Source: Bacteroidales bacterium
Lineage (GTDB): Bacteria > Bacteroidota > Bacteroidia > Bacteroidales > Dysgonomonadaceae
NCBI GenBank assembly: GCA_012728155.1
Contig: JAAYFR010000093.1
Span: 1 to 5,806 of the forward strand
Reading direction: 5' to 3'
Length of the DNA stretch: 5,806 bases
Shown here: in pieces, positions 1 through 4,746 of the stretch
Layout: each line of letters starts with the position of its first letter
Numbering within the stretch: the first letter of the stretch is position 1
Notes under the pieces: generated by a model
Told to the model about the DNA's origin: nothing
The model's database searches: none
Seen by the model: the letters and a program-made list of their open reading frames with translations, nothing else
Position numbers and translations under genes: made by a program

Positions 1-1166
1 CAATAGGTGTTGGTGAGACTTCTTCCGCGGATAAAGGCCAAGGCTTCGATCTCTAATTGCCCCGACTTTTGCATCTCATCAATCATCCTCAGGTCGGAGC
101 TATTTTGTCCCAAGTTCGATTTAATTACGTTCAGGTTGTCGAAAAGCGGCTGCATGTAAGGAGCTACTTTCTGCTTCTCATCTCCGGGGAGATAGCCTAA
201 ATCTTTGTTCGATAGGGAGACGATGGGGCGTGCCAAGAGAATCCGGGTATATATTCTATTCTGTTTCAAGGCGGATGCCAGTGCCAACAATGTTTTGCCT
301 GTACCTGCTTTTCCCGTAAGGCCAACCAGTTTTATTTCAGAATCATTAAGTATCTCAAAGGCAAATGCCTGTTCCGCATTGCGTGGTTGGATACCAAAAT
401 TGGTCTCTTTCTCTATCTTTTTTATTTTTTGAGTGAATGGATTGTAACGGGCCAATACGCTGTTTCTCTCACTCTTGAGGATAAAACATTGATTGGGATT
501 GAGCTGTTTCTCGAAGTTGAATTCATCGATATCCACCCCTCCCGTCTGAGCATATATCTTATCGATCAGATCCGGATTGATGCCTTCGACCACCTCTTCA
601 TCAGCGGAAAAAATATCTACATTAGTTACTTTGTCGTTGATATAATCCTCGGCCAGCATGCCGAGGGAGCGTGCCTTCATTCGTAAGTTGATGTCTTTGG
701 ATACCAGAATAGTTTTGATTTGTGGCTGTTTATCACCTATTTCCGATACAACGGCAAGGATACGGTTGTCAGCTGTTTTTTCCGGGAAAGCGTCAATAAT
801 TTTCCTATTGTCTTTCGCGCTGTTTACAATGTAGAGTTTGCCTCTGCCAACACCCAGTTCCGCTCCTTTGGCGAACAGATCGTCGTCGGTGATCAGGTCC
901 AGTTCGCGGACAAAAGCACGGGCATTGAAATTGATCTGGTCATTTCCTCTTTTGAACTTATCCAACTCTTCTAACACTACGAATGGGATATAGATATCGT
1001 TCTCCTCAAAATTGTCAAGACAGTTGAAATCGTGGAGGATCACATTCGTATCGAGGATAAAGTTTTTTTTGGCGCTTGTAGCGGTTGGTTTGGTATCGCT
1101 TTTGCTTTTGCTTTTCGTTTCGGTGGATTTTGTTTTCACCTTGGTTTGACTGTCTGTTGTTGCCAT
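1..1166 (-). CDS. phoH: PIN-PhoH family ATPase/ribonuclease, C-terminus off the left edge
   Basis: Seen: 388 codons read without a stop from ATG at 1166 to the window edge. Residues 1-34 are a Lys/Ser/Thr-rich, probably disordered tail. A PIN nuclease domain follows (about 35-175), opening with NFILDTNVIL; its likely metal-binding acids are D39, E67, D133 and D158. A PhoH P-loop domain begins near residue 255, with Walker A GKAGTGKT at 285-292 (bases 291-314) and the conserved PhoH stretch ARPIVSLSNKDLGYLPGDEK at 312-331. Walker B and the rest should lie left of base 1. Known: PIN-PhoH (PhoH2/YlaK-like) proteins are cytoplasmic, and studied members couple ATPase/RNA-unwinding activity to PIN ribonuclease activity. 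Inferred: a sequence-specific RNase/helicase acting in RNA turnover. It is transcribed divergently from the decayed peptidase. I found no clear -7 element for it, and no antitoxin-like partner (see rejected items). Full-length relatives are about 430-450 residues, so only the C-terminus is missing. Confidence 0.95.
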   Translation of the reverse strand, partial: MATTDSQTKVKTKSTETKSKSKSDTKPTATSAKKNFILDTNVILHDFNCLDNFEENDIYIPFVVLEELDKFKRGNDQINFNARAFVRELDLITDDDLFAKGAELGVGRGKLYIVNSAKDNRKIIDAFPEKTADNRILAVVSEIGDKQPQIKTILVSKDINLRMKARSLGMLAEDYINDKVTNVDIFSADEEVVEGINPDLIDKIYAQTGGVDIDEFNFEKQLNPNQCFILKSERNSVLARYNPFTQKIKKIEKETNFGIQPRNAEQAFAFEILNDSEIKLVGLTGKAGTGKTLLALASALKQNRIYTRILLARPIVSLSNKDLGYLPGDEKQKVAPYMQPLFDNLNVIKSNLGQNSSDLRMIDEMQKSGQLEIEALAFIRGRSLTNTY

Positions 1167-1276
1167 ATTCTTCTAATTTAATATGTGTAATTTGTACCCT
1201 GTTTGTTGTCTGTCTTTAACCATTATAATAATAGAAAATGCAATTCGGGAGAGAGAATGTTTTGTCCGGTTCGTTT

Positions 1277-1308
1277 TTTGCGCTATTGAAACAAAAAAAT
1301 TATCTTTG
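1277..1308 (+). promoter_or_regulatory. Bacteroidota-type promoter of the decayed peptidase gene
   Basis: TTTG at 1277-1280 is followed after 20 bases by TATCTTTG at 1301-1308, a full match to the Bacteroides consensus TTTG-N19..21-TAnnTTTG. Transcription would start around 1315, about 20 nt before the ATG at 1335. It is the expected promoter of the gene whose remnant follows, so the relic may still be transcribed. Confidence 0.7.
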
Positions 1309-1334
1309 CCGAGTTTTAATACAGTGCAAATGTA

Positions 1335-2006
1335 ATGAATTTTATGAAGAAAATAGTCGCAACATTCCAATAATATCAATCTCAATGAGGAGCTTTTCAA
1401 AAGGGTGAAAGCGGTCTATGAGGTGCGACATACTTCTGGACTTACCCCGGAGCAGATCCGATTGACGGAAGAGTATTACAAAAATTTTGAAAATAGTGGC
1501 GCCACATTATCTCCTGAAGCGAAAGAGAGATACCGCGAGTTATCGATGGAGCTAAGTAAAGCCACACTTGCATTTGGACAGAACAGCCTCCGGGAAACCA
1601 ACGCCTTTGAGTGGCTGATTACAGATAAAATCGATCTGTTGGGATTGGCGACCGATTTGTACGGATTGAAATTTATGAGAAACAGCGATATCCAACTCTA
1701 TCATCCCGAGGTGGAGGCATACGAGGTGTTTGATGAAAATGGCGATTTCCTTTCCGTTTTATATACCGATTTCCACCCCCGTGAAGGTAAGCGATCCGGT
1801 GCTTGGATGACCTCTTACAAATGGATGCCGACGCCTTCTCCGTTTTCAAGGAGAAGGGTATTTTTGATAAGAGAACTGCTCATTCGTTCAGAATCAATAT
1901 CTTAGAGAAAGAGAACAGCGAAGACCCGATGACACTCTTTATTCGTTTTCGTGGTGAGGAACCCAGTGTGGAAGCTCTACTCAGAAGAAGTGGAATCCAC
2001 AACTAA
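1335..2006 (+). pseudogene. M3-family peptidyl-dipeptidase (Dcp-like), remnant with several internal deletions
   Basis: Known: Dcp/oligopeptidase A enzymes are zinc metallopeptidases of roughly 680-710 residues with an HExxH active site. Seen: only about 220 codons remain, as pieces in family order. (a) A start at ATG 1335 or 1344 reads MKKIVAT and stops at TAA 1371. (b) From 1357, in another frame and just after an in-frame TAG at 1354, SQHSNNINLNEELFKRVKAV continues to ETNAFEWLITDK near 1630. (c) In the same frame, LGLATDLYGLKF through YHPEVEAYEVFD to GAWMTSYK near 1821 matches the stretch just before the active site. (d) In a third context, frame-shifted, MDADAFSVFKEKGIFD to EPSVEALLRRSGIHN and stop TAA at 2004-2006 matches the C-terminus. 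Missing are about 100 residues at the N-terminus, some 150-200 between (b) and (c), and the catalytic domain with HExxH between (c) and (d). A 166-residue product could still start at GTG 1405 (1405-1905) but cannot be a peptidase. The family call is confident; the deletion sizes are estimated from memory of the family. Confidence 0.88.
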
Positions 2007-2048
2007 ATCAATGATGTATAATTTTTTTCAAATTTATGGTTGATTTGT

Positions 2049-2078
2049 TTTGTCGGAATTAATTTATCCCTATCTTTG
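2049..2078 (+). promoter_or_regulatory. Bacteroidota-type promoter of the RRM protein gene
   Basis: TTTG at 2049-2052 lies 18 bases before TATCTTTG at 2071-2078, the same -7 octamer as at 1301. A second TTTG at 2044-2047 gives a 23-base spacing and fits less well. The start of transcription would be near 2085, leaving an untranslated leader of about 125 nt before the ATG at 2211. Confidence 0.65.
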
Positions 2079-2084
2079 TTGCGC

Positions 2085-2210
2085 ATAAGTAATTTTTTAG
2101 CGGGCCGTTATTTAGTTTCTTCACACGATTGTTAAGTTATTTCCTAACTCCTCTTTAATTGAAAGAACTTCTGCACAATTTATTTATTTTTTTATTTTAT
2201 TTTTTTTTAC
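2085..2210 (+). promoter_or_regulatory. Long 5' leader of the RRM gene ending in an AU-only tract
   Basis: If the promoter at 2049-2078 is right, this is a leader of about 125 nt. It contains a small AT-rich inverted repeat (AGTTA 2135-2139, TAACT 2145-2149). It ends in a tract at 2179-2208 made of 26 T and 4 A with no G or C, beginning with the overlapping ATTTATTTA at 2178-2186. There is no Shine-Dalgarno sequence. A/U-rich, SD-less leaders are normal in this phylum, so this may only help ribosome loading. The length and purity also suit autoregulation by the encoded RNA-binding protein, which is speculative. Confidence 0.35.
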
Positions 2211-2519
2211 ATGAACATTTTTGTAGCTGGCTTAAGTTATCAGATTACTGATGCCGATTTAAAAGAATTGTTTGAGGAATACGGAGACGTTTCCTCCGCT
2301 AAGATTATCACTGACCGTGAAACCCGTCGTTCAAAAGGATACGGTTTCGTGGAAATGCCTAACGAAGGTGAAGGACAACGTGCCATTGAAGAACTCAACG
2401 ATGCTGAATATGACGGACGTACATTGTCTGTTTCTGAAGCTCGTCCCCGCACTGAGGGAGATCGTCCGAGAAACAATAACCGTGGAGGTTACGGAAATCG
2501 CGACAGGAATAGGTATTAA
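2211..2519 (+). CDS. Small single-RRM RNA-binding protein with RGG-like tail
   Basis: The product is 102 residues, typical of bacterial single-RRM proteins. Seen: RNP2 is IFVAGL at residues 3-8 and RNP1 is KGYGFVEM at 42-49, with the RNA-stacking aromatics F4, Y44 and F46 all present. The RRM fold spans about 2-77. The tail (78-102) is rich in Arg, Asn and Gly (RPRNNNRGGYGNRDRNRY), resembling RGG-type RNA-binding tails. Known: Bacteroidota commonly carry several such proteins (Rbp family), which bind single-stranded RNA and affect global gene expression. Inferred: a cytoplasmic post-transcriptional regulator or RNA chaperone. The start at 2211 is fixed because RNP2 begins at residue 3. The gene has its own promoter, a long U-rich leader and an intrinsic terminator, so it is probably mainly monocistronic and may be expressed strongly. 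The exact RNA target cannot be read from the sequence. Confidence 0.95.
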   Translation: MNIFVAGLSYQITDADLKELFEEYGDVSSAKIITDRETRRSKGYGFVEMPNEGEGQRAIEELNDAEYDGRTLSVSEARPRTEGDRPRNNNRGGYGNRDRNRY

Positions 2520-2535
2520 TCTTTTTTCAGATTTA

Positions 2536-2568
2536 AAAGAGCTGCATCACAATCGGTGCAGTTTTTTT
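2536..2568 (+). terminator. Intrinsic terminator after the RRM gene
   Basis: CTGCA (2542-2546) pairs with TGCAG (2557-2561) around a 10-base loop. The stem can be lengthened outward through G-U and A-U pairs between the purine-rich 2536-2541 and the T-run. Seven T follow directly at 2562-2568. It starts within 20 bases of the RRM stop codon and ends 14 bases before the tsaB start, so it should partly or wholly uncouple the two genes. Confidence 0.75.
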
Positions 2569-2582
2569 ATGCCCTTTTTCTT

Positions 2583-3278
2583 ATGTGTACACTTGTTACG
2601 ATTGAAACATCTACCCCGGTATGCTCATGCGCACTCTCGCGCGATGGCAAGATAGTGATCAATAAAGAGAATTATGAAGGCCGGTCGCACGCAAGTCTGG
2701 TAGGTCTTTTTGTCCATGAGATAATGGAATTTGTACGAGCGCAAGATATTCAATTGGATGCTATTGCGATAAGTAGTGGTCCCGGTTCCTATACCGGATT
2801 GCGTATTGGTGTGTCGGAAGCCAAGGGATTGAGTTACGGCTTGGGTATTCCGATGATTGCCATCCCTACTGCCCACATCATGGCTTCAATGATGAGGAAA
2901 AAAGTGGATGAGGAGATGTTGCTTTGTCCGATGATTGATGCCCGGAGGATGGAAGTATATGCTACCTTTTTCGACCGGTCGCTACAGTTGATTCGTGAAA
3001 CGTCGGCCGATATTGTCGATGAAAATAGTTATAATGATCTACTTGAAAAGCAAAAGATTCTCTTCTTTGGGAATGGGGCTGAAAAATGCCGCTCCATCAT
3101 CACCCATCCGCATGCATTGTTCGCTGATGATATTCACCCGCTGGCTTCGGGAATGGTGCCGTTGGCGGAAGAGGCTTTCGAAAAAAAAGTATTTGTGGAT
3201 ATAGCCTATTTTGAGCCTTTTTATCTGAAAGAGTTTGTGGCTACTATACCCAAGAATAAGATAATTAATGTACGATGA
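2583..3278 (+). CDS. tsaB: tRNA threonylcarbamoyladenosine biosynthesis protein TsaB
   Basis: TsaB is the non-catalytic scaffold partner of TsaD in the cytoplasmic TsaBDE complex, which transfers the threonylcarbamoyl group to A37 of ANN-decoding tRNAs (t6A). Seen: the family's N-terminal ASKHA strand LVTIETSTPVCSCALS (residues 4-19), SHASLVGLFVHEI (35-47), the hallmark SGPGSYTGLRIG (65-76) and PMIDARRMEVYATFF in the second half. The length is 231 residues, normal for TsaB. I chose ATG 2583 because MCTLVTIETST aligns with the usual start; the upstream in-frame GTG at 2556 lies inside the terminator hairpin. No Shine-Dalgarno is visible. The gene follows the RRM terminator by 14 nt and converges on pdxH. 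Its promoter is not evident: readthrough or a promoter inside the 3' end of the RRM gene are both possible. There is no tsaD or tsaE in the window. Confidence 0.95.
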   Translation: MCTLVTIETSTPVCSCALSRDGKIVINKENYEGRSHASLVGLFVHEIMEFVRAQDIQLDAIAISSGPGSYTGLRIGVSEAKGLSYGLGIPMIAIPTAHIMASMMRKKVDEEMLLCPMIDARRMEVYATFFDRSLQLIRETSADIVDENSYNDLLEKQKILFFGNGAEKCRSIITHPHALFADDIHPLASGMVPLAEEAFEKKVFVDIAYFEPFYLKEFVATIPKNKIINVR

Positions 3279-3309
3279 TCATTGTGGGTGATGTGATCTT
3301 GCCGTGATT

Positions 3310-3948
3310 TTAAGGAGCTAACCGTTGCAAATTCCATCCTTTCTCTACTTTGTAATAAACCAAGCGGTCATGCATCCGGTTGGGACGCCCCTGCCAGAAT
3401 TCAATCACCGTAGGCCGGATCAGGAAACCACCCCAATGGGGAGGACGAGGAATTTCACCGTCGCCATATTGGGTCGCATATCTTCTCTCCAGCTCCTCCA
3501 ATTCTTTACGTCCTTTCACTATCCTGCTTTGGGGTGAAGCCCATGCCCCTATCTTGGCATCATCGGGACGCAGGTTGAAATAGCTGTCCGACTCTACATC
3601 CTCTACCTTTTCAACAACCCCCTCAATCCGTACCTGACGTTCAATTTCATGCCAGTCGAAAACGGCAGCTGTAAAAGGATTGGCAATCAATTCACTCCCC
3701 TTGCGGCTCTTATAGTTGGTGTAAAATACAAATCCTTTTTCATTCAACTCCTTTAAAAGTACCACACGTGCGGAGGGCCTCCCGTCGGGAGTAGCCGAAG
3801 CCACGATCATGGCGTTGGGTTCCGATAGGCGGGAGATAATGGCCATTTCCAGCCACACTTTGAATTCATCGAAAGGATTCGGTGCCATCTCACTCTCATG
3901 AAGGCTACCTGCCCGATACTCATGTCTCATTCTATTTAGTTCGTCCAT
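3310..3948 (-). CDS. pdxH: Pyridoxamine/pyridoxine 5'-phosphate oxidase
   Basis: PdxH is an FMN-dependent cytoplasmic oxidase that converts pyridoxine or pyridoxamine 5'-phosphate to pyridoxal 5'-phosphate, using O2 as electron acceptor. Seen: a complete 212-residue protein. It has an N-terminal MRHEYRAGSL (7-16), the FMN-binding ARVVLLK (60-66), YTNYKSRKGSEL (76-87), IGAWASPQSR in the middle, RPPHWGG, the C-terminal FWQGRPNRMHDR (184-195) and the terminal RLAP. R191 and H193 correspond to the Arg-x-His substrate pair of E. coli PdxH. The start at 3948 gives the usual short N-terminus before the conserved MR-x-EY. The gene converges on tsaB with 31 bases between the stop codons; that gap holds only a weak 5-bp inverted repeat (GATCA 3277-3281, TGATC 3294-3298) and no T-run. 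Oxygen use is notable if the host is an anaerobe, but pdxH is common in Bacteroidales. Confidence 0.97.
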   Translation of the reverse strand: MDELNRMRHEYRAGSLHESEMAPNPFDEFKVWLEMAIISRLSEPNAMIVASATPDGRPSARVVLLKELNEKGFVFYTNYKSRKGSELIANPFTAAVFDWHEIERQVRIEGVVEKVEDVESDSYFNLRPDDAKIGAWASPQSRIVKGRKELEELERRYATQYGDGEIPRPPHWGGFLIRPTVIEFWQGRPNRMHDRLVYYKVEKGWNLQRLAP

Positions 3949-3976
3949 CGGCTGTGATATTTATATTTGATCCCTA

Positions 3977-3984
3977 CAAAAATA
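3977..3984 (-). promoter_or_regulatory. Possible -7 element for pdxH
   Basis: Read on the minus strand this is TATTTTTG, matching TAnnTTTG, about 30 bases before the pdxH ATG. The matching -33 TTTG is not clear: only T-rich and TTGG-like sequence occurs at the right distance, so the call rests on one half-site. Confidence 0.4.
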
Positions 3985-4037
3985 GCTGATTTTCCCTGAA
4001 AACCGAGCCAATTTTTTTAATAATTCTCTATTTTTCT

Positions 4038-4045
4038 TATCTTCG
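4038..4045 (+). promoter_or_regulatory. Possible -7 element for lolD
   Basis: TATCTTCG differs by one base from the TATCTTTG seen at the two other promoters here. A T-run at 4012-4018 sits at about the right distance for a degenerate -33 box. Transcription would begin near 4052, just before the lolD start, and divergently from pdxH, whose possible -7 element lies about 60 bases away. Confidence 0.4.
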
Positions 4046-4075
4046 CAGATTGATTATGTAGTGGTGAACAATCAG

Positions 4076-4732
4076 ATGATTAAAGCAGAAAATATTCGAA
4101 AAAGCTTTGGACCGCTTCAGGTATTGAAAGGGATTGACCTGGAGGTGCGGAAAGGTGCGATAGTTTCCATCGTGGGGCCGAGTGGTGCCGGGAAGACTAC
4201 CTTACTGATGATTATGGGTACTTTGGAAAGAGCCGATGGCGGCAAGATTTATATAGATAACCACGAATTAAGCTCTCTGAATGAGAAGAAACTGTCCGAT
4301 TTCCGGAATCGGAATATCGGATTTGTTTTTCAATTCCACCAACTGCTGCCTGAGTTCACCGCTCTCGAAAATGTGATGATCCCGGCACTGATAGGGCATA
4401 CAAGACATGCCGAAGCTGAAGCGAAGGCAAGAGAGCTGCTGGAAATGATGGGCCTTTCCGGACGTGTCACCCATAAACCTGCAGAATTGTCGGGCGGAGA
4501 GAAACAACGTGTGGCGGTGGCCCGTGCATTGATCAACGATCCCCTCGTGGTGTTTGCCGACGAGCCATCGGGAAGTCTCGATACCGATAACAAGGAAGAG
4601 CTTCATAATCTCTTTTTCGAATTGAGGAACAAGCTAAACCAGACCTTTGTCATTGTGACACATGATGAGCAGCTGGCATCGATTACCGACAGAACCATCC
4701 ATATGATAGACGGACAGATAGTCTATCTATAA
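4076..4732 (+). CDS. lolD: Lipoprotein-releasing ABC transporter ATP-binding protein LolD
   Basis: LolD powers the inner-membrane LolCDE-type complex, which extracts mature lipoproteins from the periplasmic face of the inner membrane and hands them to LolA. Seen: a complete 218-residue ATPase. Walker A is GPSGAGKTT (34-42) and the Q-loop is Q86 within FVFQFHQLLPEFTALENV, a stretch typical of the LolD/MacB subgroup. The ABC signature is LSGGEKQR (138-145), Walker B is VVFADE (158-163), the D-loop is SLD (167-169) and the switch His is H196. I prefer ATG 4076, since MIKAENIRKSFG aligns with the family start; GTG at 4061 and 4064 are in-frame alternatives adding five or four residues. There are no membrane segments, as expected, and no permease gene (lolC/E type) in the window, so the partner must be elsewhere. 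The S9 peptidase lipoprotein follows 14 nt later, probably on the same transcript. MacB-type or FtsE-type ATPases are less likely alternatives. Confidence 0.88.
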   Translation: MIKAENIRKSFGPLQVLKGIDLEVRKGAIVSIVGPSGAGKTTLLMIMGTLERADGGKIYIDNHELSSLNEKKLSDFRNRNIGFVFQFHQLLPEFTALENVMIPALIGHTRHAEAEAKARELLEMMGLSGRVTHKPAELSGGEKQRVAVARALINDPLVVFADEPSGSLDTDNKEELHNLFFELRNKLNQTFVIVTHDEQLASITDRTIHMIDGQIVYL

Positions 4733-4746
4733 AATATAATAACCGT

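Noticed and set aside
205..974. Three plus-strand reading frames of 75-99 residues on the left (205-432, 387-686, 720-974)
   Set aside because: All lie antisense to the clear PIN-PhoH coding sequence and have no family features; they are shadows.
1173..1400. A 75-residue minus-strand reading frame ending 6 bases before the phoH start, recalling the PhoAT-PhoH2 antitoxin-toxin arrangement of mycobacteria
   Set aside because: It begins at a TTG inside the decayed peptidase, runs antisense through that gene's promoter, shows no domain or coding character, and has no recognisable similarity to an antitoxin. The shorter 16-codon version from ATG at 1223 is equally unsupported.
1405..1905. Treating the 166-residue frame as an intact small gene with a GTG start
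   Set aside because: Family similarity extends upstream of the GTG to 1357, and after about residue 139 the frame leaves the family sequence, which continues in the other frame to 2006. It is a fragment of a broken gene.
2556..2582. GTG 2556 as the tsaB start, adding nine residues
   Set aside because: It sits inside the terminator hairpin and would place extra hydrophobic residues before the conserved TsaB N-terminus; ATG 2583 fits the family.
3277..3298. Inverted repeat GATCA/TGATC between tsaB and pdxH as a bidirectional terminator
   Set aside because: The stem is only 5 bp and AT-rich, the left arm overlaps the tsaB stop codon, and no T-run follows on either strand.
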